The notes beneath the pieces were generated by a model. That model was not told where the DNA came from. It saw only the letters and a list, made by a program, of their open reading frames with translations, and made no database searches. From Rheinheimera texasensis DSM 17496 (GTDB lineage: Bacteria > Pseudomonadota > Gammaproteobacteria > Enterobacterales > Alteromonadaceae), in the NCBI RefSeq assembly GCF_000711985.1, contig NZ_KL544005.1, positions 1,377,970 to 1,441,969 of the forward strand: DNA of 64,000 nucleotides, read 5' to 3'. The translations under genes and the position numbers were made by a program. How positions within the stretch are numbered: position 1 is the stretch's first letter; the number at the start of each line of letters is the position of its first letter. Shown here in pieces: positions 41,545-50,192 of the stretch.

Positions 41545-42606
41545 ATGCGCTGGTTGCTCTGCTGTTGCCTGCTGCCATTTTTTGCCTCAGCCCGGCCTTC
41601 GGTTCTGTTCGTCAATCCATCACTGATCTCTGACCCGTTTTTTATGCAGGTAGAAGCGGCAGCCCGCGTCGCGGCCGAACAGTTGGACCTGGATCTGACC
41701 ATTATCAACGGCGACGCCAACCGGTTACTGCAGCAGCAAAAACTGACGGAGTACCTGCAAAAACACCAGCCGGACTATGCCATAGTGCAGCCCTATACCG
41801 GCGCCGGTGTACAACTGATGGAATTGCTGGCGAAATATCCGGTCAAAATTATCACGCTGGAACACATGTGGCAGCCGGAAGAAGTACCTAAGGTCGGCCG
41901 GCCCGGCGAACGCTACCCGAACTGGCTGGCAGAGCTGTATTTCGACAATGTGCAGGCCAGCCAGCAACTGACCATGGCCTTACAACAAGCCTGCCCCGAC
42001 GCCGACCAGCTGATCGGTATTAACGGCATGATCAATTATGAAACTGACCGGCGCGCTGAAGGCGTCTATCAGGCGATGCGCCAGCGCGGTGGCACTGTGC
42101 ATCAGCTGGTTATTGGCAAATGGGACCGAAAGCTCGCCGCCGAACAAAGCCGCCAGCTGCTGCGGCGTTATCCTGGTAGCCGGCTGATTTGGGCGGCGTC
42201 AGACTGGATGGCACTGGGCGTACTGGACACTCTCGGGCCGGCGACGGCCGGGCAATATTGTGTCGGCGGTTTTGACTGGATCCCGGAAGCGCAAAAAGCC
42301 ATAGCGCAGGGCCAGTTAACCGCCTCAGCCGGCGGCCACTTTACGATGGCCGCGTTTGCGCTGGTGCTGATTTATGACCACGTGCACGGCAAATTACCCA
42401 CGCCCTTCGCCGATGTGCCTTTGTTGCAGCTGGATATCCTGACCAGGCAGAATCTGCCGCAGTATCAGCCGTTGTTGCGGGCGGGCCAATGGCGCCATAT
42501 TGATTTTCGCCGTTTCAGCCTGCAGCACAATCCGGCGCAGCAGCACTATAACTTTTCGGTTCAGGCTGCACTGAAACAGCTCAGCGCCCGTAATAAAAAG
42601 CGCTAA
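41545..42606 (+). CDS. Periplasmic binding protein (type I, sugar-binding-like)
   Basis: 353 residues with a signal peptide ending near FASA. The two-lobe type I fold is visible: SVLFVNPSLISDPFFMQVEAAARVAAEQLDLDLTIINGD, YAIVQPYTGAGVQLMELL, INGMINYETDRRAEGVYQAM and WAASDWMALGVLDTLG. No ABC permease or kinase is adjacent; such orphan proteins may feed a sensor or a distant transporter. The N-terminus MRWLLCCCLL contains three cysteines, but no good lipobox. It is divergent from metC across a 147-base region that carries the met box. Confidence 0.75.
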   Translation: MRWLLCCCLLPFFASARPSVLFVNPSLISDPFFMQVEAAARVAAEQLDLDLTIINGDANRLLQQQKLTEYLQKHQPDYAIVQPYTGAGVQLMELLAKYPVKIITLEHMWQPEEVPKVGRPGERYPNWLAELYFDNVQASQQLTMALQQACPDADQLIGINGMINYETDRRAEGVYQAMRQRGGTVHQLVIGKWDRKLAAEQSRQLLRRYPGSRLIWAASDWMALGVLDTLGPATAGQYCVGGFDWIPEAQKAIAQGQLTASAGGHFTMAAFALVLIYDHVHGKLPTPFADVPLLQLDILTRQNLPQYQPLLRAGQWRHIDFRRFSLQHNPAQQHYNFSVQAALKQLSARNKKR

Positions 42607-42632
42607 TCACCAGGTCGCCTGCCGAGACTCCC

Positions 42633-42660
42633 TTGGCGGGCGCCGGCTTCACTGTATAAT
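42633..42660 (+). promoter_or_regulatory. Sigma-70 promoter of ubiD
   Basis: TTGGCG, 16 bases, TATAAT. The -10 is perfect and the -35 matches four of six. A six-pair hairpin, GCCGGT/ACCGGC, lies directly after it in the expected leader (42661-42676). The ubiD ATG is 38 bases from the -10. Confidence 0.75.
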
Positions 42661-42697
42661 GCCGGTCCATTACCGGCACCTTTTCAGCAGGTCCTGA

Positions 42698-44191
42698 ATG
42701 AAATACAAAGACTTACGAGACTTCATCGCACAACTGGAACAACGTGGCCTGTTACATCGCATCAGCGCCGAAATCGACCCGGTGCTGGAGATGACCGAAA
42801 TCGCTGACCGCACGCTGCGTGCCGGTGGCCCTGCCTTATTATTCGAAAATCCCAAAGGGTACGACATTCCGGTGCTGGCGAATCTGTTTGGCACGCCGGA
42901 ACGCGTCGCGCTCGGTATGGGTCAGACCGAAGTATCGGCGCTTAGAGAAGTCGGCAAATTACTGGCGTTTTTAAAAGAACCTGAGCCGCCAAAAGGCTTA
43001 AAAGATGCGTTCAGCAAGCTGCCGATTTTTAAGCAGGTGCTGAATATGTCACCAAAAGAAGTGCGTAAAGCGCCTTGTCAGCAAGTGGTGAAAAGCGGCG
43101 CTGACGTCGATTTAACCAAATTACCGGTGATGACCTGCTGGCCCGGCGACGCCGCGCCTTTGATCACCTGGGGTTTAACTGTCACCCGCGGCCCGCACAA
43201 AGAGCGGCAGAATCTGGGAATTTACCGTCAGCAGGTGCTGGGTAAAAACAAAGTCATTATGCGCTGGTTGTCACACCGTGGCGGCGCGCTGGACTTCCTC
43301 GAATGGCAAAAAGCCCATCCGGGCCAGCGTTTTCCGGTGTCTGTGGCCTTGGGTGCAGACCCGGCAACCATTTTAGGTGCCGTCACGCCGGTGCCGGATT
43401 CCTTGTCTGAATATGCTTTTGCCGGCCTGCTGCGTGGCGACAACACCGAAGTGGTCAAATGTATCAGCAATGATTTGCAGGTGCCGGCCAGCGCCGAGTT
43501 TGTACTGGAAGGTTATCTGGAGCCGGGTGAAATGGCACCGGAAGGCCCTTATGGCGACCACACTGGTTATTACAATGAAATCGATTCCTTCCCGGTGTTT
43601 ACCGTCACCCACATCACGCACCGTGAACAACCGATTTACCACAGCACTTACACCGGCCGGCCACCGGATGAACCGGCGATTTTAGGCGTGGCGCTGAATG
43701 AAGTGTTTATTCCGCTGCTGCAAAAGCAATTTCCGGAAATTGTTGATTTTTATCTGCCGCCGGAAGGTTGTTCGTACCGTCTTGCTGTGGTTACGATGAA
43801 AAAACAGTACCCGGGCCACGCCAAACGCGTGATGATGGGCGTCTGGTCGTTTTTGCGTCAGTTCATGTACACCAAGTTTGTTATTGTCTGTGACGATGAC
43901 ATTAACGCCCGCGACTGGCAGGATGTGATTTGGGCCATCACCACCAGGATGGACCCGGCGCGTGACACTTTGCTTATCGAAAACACACCGATTGATTATC
44001 TGGATTTCGCCTCGCCGGTGTCGGGTCTTGGCTCTAAAATGGGCATGGACGCAACCAATAAATGGCCGGGCGAAACCACGCGCGAATGGGGCGAACCTAT
44101 CGTGATGCGCGAAGATGTGAAGCAAAAAGTCGATGAAATGTGGGATTCGCTGGACATTCCACTACCGGTGCAACCACGGGGCTTATACTGA
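42698..44191 (+). CDS. ubiD: 4-hydroxy-3-polyprenylbenzoate decarboxylase
   Basis: 497 residues, full length for UbiD, the prenylated-FMN-dependent decarboxylase of ubiquinone synthesis. Conserved text includes [101 protein letters not shown] with the catalytic Glu, and [23 protein letters not shown] precedes the ATG. Its stop overlaps the ferredoxin start as TGATG, and fre follows, so ubiD, ferredoxin and fre form one operon. Confidence 0.97.
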   Translation: MKYKDLRDFIAQLEQRGLLHRISAEIDPVLEMTEIADRTLRAGGPALLFENPKGYDIPVLANLFGTPERVALGMGQTEVSALREVGKLLAFLKEPEPPKGLKDAFSKLPIFKQVLNMSPKEVRKAPCQQVVKSGADVDLTKLPVMTCWPGDAAPLITWGLTVTRGPHKERQNLGIYRQQVLGKNKVIMRWLSHRGGALDFLEWQKAHPGQRFPVSVALGADPATILGAVTPVPDSLSEYAFAGLLRGDNTEVVKCISNDLQVPASAEFVLEGYLEPGEMAPEGPYGDHTGYYNEIDSFPVFTVTHITHREQPIYHSTYTGRPPDEPAILGVALNEVFIPLLQKQFPEIVDFYLPPEGCSYRLAVVTMKKQYPGHAKRVMMGVWSFLRQFMYTKFVIVCDDDINARDWQDVIWAITTRMDPARDTLLIENTPIDYLDFASPVSGLGSKMGMDATNKWPGETTREWGEPIVMREDVKQKVDEMWDSLDIPLPVQPRGLY

Positions 44192-44478
44192 TGGCAGACA
44201 GCAGGTTTTTAGTGCGGATTGAGCCATCCGGCGTCACTTTTACCGCCAGTCCGACGGAAACGCTGCTGGATGCCGCGTTAAGCGCCGGTATCGATTTTCC
44301 GCATCGCTGCCGCCAGGGGGTTTGCACCTCCTGCGTCTGCCGGTTAAAAAGTGGTGACGTGCGCTATGACGACCCGTCACCGCTCAGCCCCACTGATGTT
44401 GAACAAAAATTTGTATACGGCTGTCAGGCCTTTGCCGGCAGTGATCTGGTGTTACACCATCCATTTATCCGGCCCTGA
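44191..44478 (+). CDS. Small plant-type [2Fe-2S] ferredoxin
   Basis: 95 residues with the cluster motif C40-x4-C45-x2-C48 and C78 (CRQGVCTSC ... YGCQ), an additional C50, and no fused reductase domain. The ATG shares its A with the ubiD stop. The next gene, fre, encodes the FAD/NAD domain type that in phenol hydroxylase-like reductases is fused to exactly this kind of ferredoxin. It probably accepts electrons from Fre and passes them to an oxygenase or to another redox partner. In E. coli no ferredoxin lies between ubiD and fre. Confidence 0.9.
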   Translation: MADSRFLVRIEPSGVTFTASPTETLLDAALSAGIDFPHRCRQGVCTSCVCRLKSGDVRYDDPSPLSPTDVEQKFVYGCQAFAGSDLVLHHPFIRP

Positions 44479-44499
44479 GCCAACAGAGACGAAACCGCG

Positions 44500-45222
44500 A
44501 TGTCAGAACAGTTCTCCCTCAACGCCAGCAATAAAGTGCTGGCTGATGTGGTCAGTATCGAAGCCTTAACCGCCGGCGTGCGCCGGGTGCGGTTAAAACC
44601 GCAGGAACCTGTGCATTATCTGCCTGGCCAGTATTTACAGATTTTTTTGTCCGACAGTGACAAAAGACCTTTTTCGATTGCCAGCGCACCCGGCGATGAA
44701 TTTATCGAACTGCAGATTGGCGGTAATGTCACAGACGCTTACGCCAGTCAGGCGCTGACCCATTTGCAGGACAACGCAGCCGTGCTCATTCAGGTTGGCC
44801 TCGGTGAAGCCTATTTGCGCCCGGACAGCAGCCGGCCTGTGTTGTTACTGGCCGGCGGCACTGGCTTCTCCTACGTTTGCAGCATCGCCAAAGCCTTAGC
44901 ACAGCAGCCGGACGGCCGCGCAGTGACGTTGTATTGGGGCCTGCGCAATGAATCGGCGCTGTATTATCAGCAAGAGTTGGCTGAGTTGCAGGAAATGCGC
45001 CCAGGCCTTGATCTCATCACCGTATTGCAGGAACCAACCGGCGACTGGTCAGGCCGCACCGGCCTGGTGCATGAAGCGCTGTTGGCAGATATTCCGTCGC
45101 TGGCAGGTTACGACATTTATATCGCCGGCCCATTCCCGATGGTCAAAGCGGTACGGGACGCTTTCCTCGCCGCCGGGGCTGAGCGCGGCCATATGTATGC
45201 CGACGCTTTTGCCTGGATTTAA
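44500..45222 (+). CDS. fre: NAD(P)H-flavin reductase
   Basis: 240 residues of the ferredoxin-NADP reductase superfamily, the normal Fre length. Flavin-binding RPFSIAS and the IELQIGG strand are followed by the nucleotide site LLLAGGTGFSYVCSIAKAL and by YIAGPFPMVKAVRDAF, AERGHMYADAF. It reduces free FMN or FAD with NAD(P)H; the ubiD neighbourhood fits a role in supplying reduced flavin for the UbiX product. With the upstream ferredoxin it may also act as a split electron-transfer chain. Confidence 0.93.
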   Translation: MSEQFSLNASNKVLADVVSIEALTAGVRRVRLKPQEPVHYLPGQYLQIFLSDSDKRPFSIASAPGDEFIELQIGGNVTDAYASQALTHLQDNAAVLIQVGLGEAYLRPDSSRPVLLLAGGTGFSYVCSIAKALAQQPDGRAVTLYWGLRNESALYYQQELAELQEMRPGLDLITVLQEPTGDWSGRTGLVHEALLADIPSLAGYDIYIAGPFPMVKAVRDAFLAAGAERGHMYADAFAWI

Positions 45223-45231
45223 CCAGCCATT

Positions 45232-46461
45232 GTGAAGCGACTCGCCTGGCGACGTTGTTTAACATGGCTGCTGACTTGCCTGATAGCGGGTTGCACACCG
45301 CCCGCTGTTGTCCAGCCAACACCGGCTTTTGCCCAGCATGTTTATATCTGGCAGCGCGTCTGGCGACCGGCACATTCGCAAGCCCTGCAGCAAACCCAAG
45401 CTGATTTCTCTGCGCTGCGGGTATTCAGCCAGCAATTTCACTTGAGTACCACAGGCCCGGCCTGGACCATCGCAGCGCCCGACTGGGTCTTGTTGGCACA
45501 GGATCAACGTCCAATCACACTGGTGCTACGGCTGGATGGCCAGTTGTCGCAACTGCCAGACGCCGCTGTGGCCTGGCAGCAATTGCAACCGCAGCTCGAC
45601 GCAGCGCAGCAAGCCGGGGTCACAGTTTCAGCCATCGAAATAGACTATGACGCCGCCCGCGCCGCTTTAGCGTCCTACCGCCTGTGGCTGCAAGCACTGC
45701 GTCAACAATTGCCCACGTCGTTGTCGCTACAGATCACCACGTTGCCGGACTGGCTCCAGTCTGAACATTATCCGGCGCTGTGCCAGGCCGCAGATCAGCT
45801 GACCTTACAACTGCATTCAGTGCTATCACCAGCCCAGGGTTTATTTGACAGCAGCAAAGCAAAACAATGGACACAGAACGCAGCGGCGACCACGCCCTGC
45901 CCGCTGTTTCTGGCGCTGCCGGCCTATCATTCGGCGCTCATTACTACCGCTGACGGCGGCCGCGTCGAAAGTGAAACCATGCTGCCTGTCGCAGGAGAGC
46001 GTCAGGCGTTGCTGAGCCGGCCTGAGGCGGTGGCCGATTTTTTGAGCTGGCTGCGAACTCAGTCTTTGCCACAGGTACAGGGGATTGTCTGGTTTCGTTT
46101 GCCGTTACCGGACGACCAGCGCAGCTGGCCGCTGCCAACCTTGCAGGCGCTGGTGCGCGGCGAAACGCTGGTTGCGACACTTCACACCGAACTGAAACCC
46201 GGGCAAGGCCGCTTTGATGTTGTACTTCGCAACACCGGCAATCTCAGTGCACTGCTGCCGGACAAACTCAGTTTTCGCGGTTTACAATGTTTAGGCGGCG
46301 ACGCCATTGACGGCTATCAGTGGCAACAACAAGGCGGCGACTGGTGGTTGCAGCGCAAACAAACCACGGCAGACACCACACAAATAGCACCACAGCAAGC
46401 GCGAACTGTGGCCTGGATACGTTGTCAGCAGTTACATGTCTTCAGCTCACCGGCAGATTAA
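45232..46461 (+). CDS. DUF3142 lipoprotein
   Basis: 409 residues, GTG start nine bases after fre. The signal ends in lipobox LIAGC, so it is membrane-anchored. The DUF3142 domain covers about residues 35-270, with HVYIWQRVWRP, SAIEIDYDAARAALASYRLWLQALRQQLP, LSLQITTLPDWL and VQGIVWFRLPLPDDQRSWPL; the fold is probably a TIM-barrel-like glycosidase relative, but no enzymatic role is known. A beta-rich C-terminal domain follows. It lies directly before the TPR protein gene, ten bases apart, and the two are likely partners. Confidence 0.82.
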   Translation: MKRLAWRRCLTWLLTCLIAGCTPPAVVQPTPAFAQHVYIWQRVWRPAHSQALQQTQADFSALRVFSQQFHLSTTGPAWTIAAPDWVLLAQDQRPITLVLRLDGQLSQLPDAAVAWQQLQPQLDAAQQAGVTVSAIEIDYDAARAALASYRLWLQALRQQLPTSLSLQITTLPDWLQSEHYPALCQAADQLTLQLHSVLSPAQGLFDSSKAKQWTQNAAATTPCPLFLALPAYHSALITTADGGRVESETMLPVAGERQALLSRPEAVADFLSWLRTQSLPQVQGIVWFRLPLPDDQRSWPLPTLQALVRGETLVATLHTELKPGQGRFDVVLRNTGNLSALLPDKLSFRGLQCLGGDAIDGYQWQQQGGDWWLQRKQTTADTTQIAPQQARTVAWIRCQQLHVFSSPAD

Positions 46462-46471
46462 AGGGATTTTT

Positions 46472-48634
46472 ATGACGTATTTTCGTTATTCAGCGTTGGC
46501 ATCTGTTGTCCTGCTCAGTCTTGGCAGTACTCCGGCACTGAGCTGTGGGCCGGATTTTCCGTTGCAGTTACTGTCAGACCGCGGCACACACCTGCAAAAC
46601 CTGCCAGAACCGGAATTCGCCGTGTTGGTGACGCAATTAGCCAGCCTGCCGACGTCCTGGCCTTTACCAGAAAAAACTTTCCAAAGCCAATATGACTATC
46701 AGGCCAACCGGCTGGTAAGCAGCACAGAGCAAGCTGAACAGCAGTTATTGCCAGCCGAACAGGCGAAGCTGATCGCCACCATGCGCCAACAAACCGATGC
46801 TGCTGCAGTATTAGCAGCAGGCAAAAATCTCAGCGACGAATTGCGTCTCTACACCGCTGGCGCTGTGATGTTCTCCAAAGACCCGAAAGCGGCTGCAGCG
46901 CTGTTTCAACAAGTGCTGGCTTTACCCACCACCGCGCAACAACAACGCCGCAGTTGGGCGCTCTATAGCCTGGCCAGACTGCAAGCTGACACTGCCCCCG
47001 ACCAGGCCATCCAACTCTGGCAACAGTTGCGCGCGGAAGTAAGCAAGGGACTCGCCGATCCACTGCAACTGGCCGTCGCCAGCCTCGGCGAAGAAGCGCG
47101 GCTGTTATTGGCGCAGCAGCAGTGGCCGCAAGCCATTGGCTTGTATGCCACGCAGGCGCATTATGGTGCCTCGGGCTATGCGTCTTTGCTGCAACTCAGC
47201 CGCCAGCTGCTGGCCAAACCGGATGCAGAGCTACAACCTCTGTTGCAACAGCCCGCGGTCAGCCGCTTGCTGAGCATTTATCTGCTGACGCAGTTATCCG
47301 GGCTGCAATACAGCGCGCCGCAGCAGCTCACGCGATTGCTGCAGCTGCTACAACAAACTCCGGATATTCAGCTGGCTAATGCGCTGGAGTTGGCCGCGGT
47401 CAGTTACCAGCAAGGCCAATACGACAACGCGGCTGTGCTGCTCAAACAAGCCAGCGACAGCCCGCTGAAATGGTGGCTTAGTGCCAAACTGGCGCTACGC
47501 AGTAACGACTTAGCGGCCGCAGCTACCGCCTACGCCAAGGCCAGCAAGGCCTTCCCAACCACTTTGCCTGCGCCGGCCAAAGCACCTGAATTCCAATACG
47601 ACGAAGCTTTTAGCCGCCAAATCAGCCGCAAACAACTACAGACGCAATGCCGCGTTGAAGCCGAAGCTGGCGTGTTGGCGCTGCAGCGTGGTGAGTATCT
47701 GCAGGCGCTGCGGCTGTTGTATCAGGCCGGCAGCGAATTCTGGCAGGACACCGCTTATATCGCCGAGCGCGTGCTGACCACAGCAGAGCTGCAGCAGTTT
47801 GTTGATACGGAAGTGCCGCAAGGACAGCCCAAGGCTGAAAGTCAGTGGTCATGGTTTGGCGATACCGAACCTAATACGTTACTCCGGCAGCTTCTGGCGC
47901 GCCGTCTGCTGCGTGAAGGCCAGACCGACACCGCACAGCGTTATTTTGTTGAGCCCCAGCTGCAACAGCTGGCCAGACAATATCAGCAGCTACAACAACA
48001 GAGCGATGCCAACGCACTGCAACACCAGCTGGAACGCATCGGTCTTTATCTGCAACTGGATTTCGGCCAGCTCGGGCGCGCCGACGCACTGTTTCAGCTG
48101 GCAACGCTAACCCGCCAACACGGCCTTGAACTGCTGGGTTATGAATTAGCACCGGATTATCAGGTGTTTTACGGCCAGTTTGAGTTTTATCAAACCGACA
48201 CGCCGCCGCTGTGGCCAATCCCGGCGGCAGAACAACAGCGGCTGACGCAGACAGCACCCGAGCCGGATAAAAGGTTTCATTATCGTTATGTCGCGGCAGA
48301 TCTCGCCGCGCAAAGCGCTGAACTCTGGCCGCAGAACAGCCAGGCTTATGCCGCCAGTTTATGTGCCGCGACAACCTGGCTGATCAACAGGGACCCGGAA
48401 GTGGCGCAGCAGTATTATCGCCAGTATCTGCAAAATGGTGCTTACGTGCCCTGGGGCGCTGACTTTGGCATTCGTTGCCCGGAGCCAGACGCAGTCAGCG
48501 CGGAAAAACGGCTGCAGACAAACTTCAAAGCCAGCTTGCCGCGCCAGCGTGATATGGCCTTAGGTGGAACAGCAGGGTTGTTGCTGGCAGCAGCTGGCTG
48601 GTGGGCGTTACGGCGGCGGCTGAAGTCAAATTGA
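46472..48634 (+). CDS. Exported TPR-rich protein anchored by a C-terminal helix
   Basis: 720 residues from the ATG at 46472 (AAAGGG upstream). Signal peptide ends near PALSCGPDFP. The body is a long run of helical pairs rich in Gln, Leu and Ala, for example AAAALFQQVLALPTTAQQQRRSWALYSLARLQ and QQWPQAIGLYATQAHYG, which look like degenerate TPR repeats. A single hydrophobic segment (GGTAGLLLAAAGWWAL) and a basic end RRRLKSN form a C-terminal anchor with the body outside the cytoplasm. Function unknown; co-transcribed with the DUF3142 gene. Confidence 0.75.
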   Translation: MTYFRYSALASVVLLSLGSTPALSCGPDFPLQLLSDRGTHLQNLPEPEFAVLVTQLASLPTSWPLPEKTFQSQYDYQANRLVSSTEQAEQQLLPAEQAKLIATMRQQTDAAAVLAAGKNLSDELRLYTAGAVMFSKDPKAAAALFQQVLALPTTAQQQRRSWALYSLARLQADTAPDQAIQLWQQLRAEVSKGLADPLQLAVASLGEEARLLLAQQQWPQAIGLYATQAHYGASGYASLLQLSRQLLAKPDAELQPLLQQPAVSRLLSIYLLTQLSGLQYSAPQQLTRLLQLLQQTPDIQLANALELAAVSYQQGQYDNAAVLLKQASDSPLKWWLSAKLALRSNDLAAAATAYAKASKAFPTTLPAPAKAPEFQYDEAFSRQISRKQLQTQCRVEAEAGVLALQRGEYLQALRLLYQAGSEFWQDTAYIAERVLTTAELQQFVDTEVPQGQPKAESQWSWFGDTEPNTLLRQLLARRLLREGQTDTAQRYFVEPQLQQLARQYQQLQQQSDANALQHQLERIGLYLQLDFGQLGRADALFQLATLTRQHGLELLGYELAPDYQVFYGQFEFYQTDTPPLWPIPAAEQQRLTQTAPEPDKRFHYRYVAADLAAQSAELWPQNSQAYAASLCAATTWLINRDPEVAQQYYRQYLQNGAYVPWGADFGIRCPEPDAVSAEKRLQTNFKASLPRQRDMALGGTAGLLLAAAGWWALRRRLKSN

Positions 48635-48695
48635 TTGCCGTCGCCCGGCATTTTCTGCACAATGCGCAAAAACAGGTCCAACCAGAGAGCAACCA

Positions 48696-49103
48696 ATGCC
48701 ACATCTGACCCAAATTAAAGTCCGCGGTTATCATTTAGATATTTATCAGCACGTTAACAACGCGCGGTACCTGGAGTTTTTAGAAGAAGCGCGCTGGGCT
48801 TATCTGGAAGATTGCGGTGACGTGGAGTATTTCACCAGCCAACGTCTGGCCTGGGTCATCGTGAATATCAATATTAATTACCGTAATGCCGCCACCAATG
48901 GCCAAACCTTACAAATCGCCACCCAATTTTCGAAAATCGGCGGCAAAAGCGCCGTGATCCATCAGGTGGTGACCGTTGCCGGCACTGACACTGTGGTGGC
49001 AGACGCTGACATTACTTTTGTTTGCCTCGATCAGCGCAGTGGCAAAGCCGTGGCCATTGAAGGTGAATTGCTGGCGCGGCTGAGTAAACATTTAACCGAC
49101 TAA
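48696..49103 (+). CDS. fadM: Long-chain acyl-CoA thioesterase (FadM/YbaW type)
   Basis: 135 residues, hot-dog fold, closely following E. coli FadM: TQIKVRGYHLDIYQHVNNARYLEFLEEARWAYLED, VNININYRNAA, GGKSAVIHQVVTV and ADITFVCLDQRSGKAVAIEGEL. It hydrolyses long-chain acyl-CoA esters to free CoA in the cytoplasm. A stand-alone gene, 61 bases after the TPR gene and convergent with the LytTR gene. No terminator hairpin is visible. Confidence 0.92.
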   Translation: MPHLTQIKVRGYHLDIYQHVNNARYLEFLEEARWAYLEDCGDVEYFTSQRLAWVIVNININYRNAATNGQTLQIATQFSKIGGKSAVIHQVVTVAGTDTVVADADITFVCLDQRSGKAVAIEGELLARLSKHLTD

Positions 49104-49135
49104 GCCACTTCTGCCAGGATACCGGTAGTTTTTGC

Positions 49136-50140
49136 TCAGCGTCCGGGCAATAACCCGGCGCGAAATTCATCTTTATAGCGGCGTGACAATGGAACTGTCA
49201 CACCGCTGCTTAAGCGAATATCGCCGTCGCCGCTGGGTTCATAACTCAGCTCGGCGACAAATGCGTGATTGACGGCATAACTGCGATGCACCCGGCTAAA
49301 GCCCTGCTGAGCCAGCTGTTCAATCAGCTGGCTCAGCGTGCTACGTAACGGATAGATTCGGCCATGGCTGTGCAGATTCACGTAATTGCCGCAGGCTTCC
49401 AGATATTCGATAGTGCTCACGGCCAGTAAAAATTCTTTATCGAGTTTTTTCACCAGCAGGTGCTGCAAGGGTTTAGCTGTTGATTCTGCCGGGATTGCTG
49501 CTGGCGCCTCAGACGTAAACTCAGCGGTTTCAGTTTCAGCAACGGCCAGCATTGACGCTTCACCACGCAGACGCCGCCACACCATGGCGCACAGCTGGTA
49601 AGTCACCAGCAGATTCAGATAACCCCAGACATCCTTGCGGTATTCGTACCAAAGCTCCCGCGCCAGCGGGCCAAAATCATAGGACTGCCCTAACCAGCCA
49701 TACACCAGTTCACGTTGTGCCACCATCAACGCGACATGGCCAAAACAAAACAAGGTGGAGACCACAAGATGCCAGAGACATTGCTGCAGCGGCTGGCTAA
49801 AGCGTAGCGGCTGGCGGTCAAAACTTAAAAACAACAGCGGAGCCAACACTAAAGTGCCTATTGCGCTGCTGATTTCCCATAACCAGGGTTCCCACCAGTC
49901 CAGTGTATTCAGCGGGTCGCGGCTGTGCTCCAGCCAGACGGTGTTGGCTTCAATACTGTTATTCAGCAAGATAAACACGGCATACACCAGCCAGGCGTAC
50001 AGCAATGGCCGCCGGCTTAACGTCTCCACCCACCATTGCTGGTCGCGCCGCCGGGCTATCCCTTCAACAATGTTCGTCACAGCTATCCACCTGTTATCCC
50101 TCAAATCCACCACAAACCTATTGTCCGGTGGTGTCTGCAC
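49136..50140 (-). CDS. LytTR DNA-binding regulator with N-terminal membrane helices
   Basis: 334 residues if the GTG at 50140 is used; a GTG at 50080 has a much better ribosome site (AGGTGG six bases before) and gives 314 residues, so the start is unsettled. Four transmembrane helices occupy about residues 45-185. The C-terminal LytTR domain (about 228-330) has LVKKLDKEFLLAVSTIEYLEACGNYVNLHSHGRIYPLRSTLSQLIEQL and FSRVHRSYAVN. It is a membrane-bound transcription factor without a receiver domain. It is divergent from the acyltransferase gene, its probable target. Confidence 0.85.
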   Translation of the reverse strand: MQTPPDNRFVVDLRDNRWIAVTNIVEGIARRRDQQWWVETLSRRPLLYAWLVYAVFILLNNSIEANTVWLEHSRDPLNTLDWWEPWLWEISSAIGTLVLAPLLFLSFDRQPLRFSQPLQQCLWHLVVSTLFCFGHVALMVAQRELVYGWLGQSYDFGPLARELWYEYRKDVWGYLNLLVTYQLCAMVWRRLRGEASMLAVAETETAEFTSEAPAAIPAESTAKPLQHLLVKKLDKEFLLAVSTIEYLEACGNYVNLHSHGRIYPLRSTLSQLIEQLAQQGFSRVHRSYAVNHAFVAELSYEPSGDGDIRLSSGVTVPLSRRYKDEFRAGLLPGR

Positions 50141-50192
50141 GCCCGTTCAGCTGCAATAGCACTGACCTTTGACATAACTTTTGGACTTCAGC

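Noticed and set aside
46900-48100. CAG/CAA-rich stretches that look repetitive
   Set aside because: They are Gln codons of a helical TPR-like protein; no exact tandem DNA repeat is present.
47871-48374. 167-codon open frame opposite the TPR gene
   Set aside because: Arg/Ala-rich shadow frame typical of the antisense of Gln/Leu-rich coding DNA.
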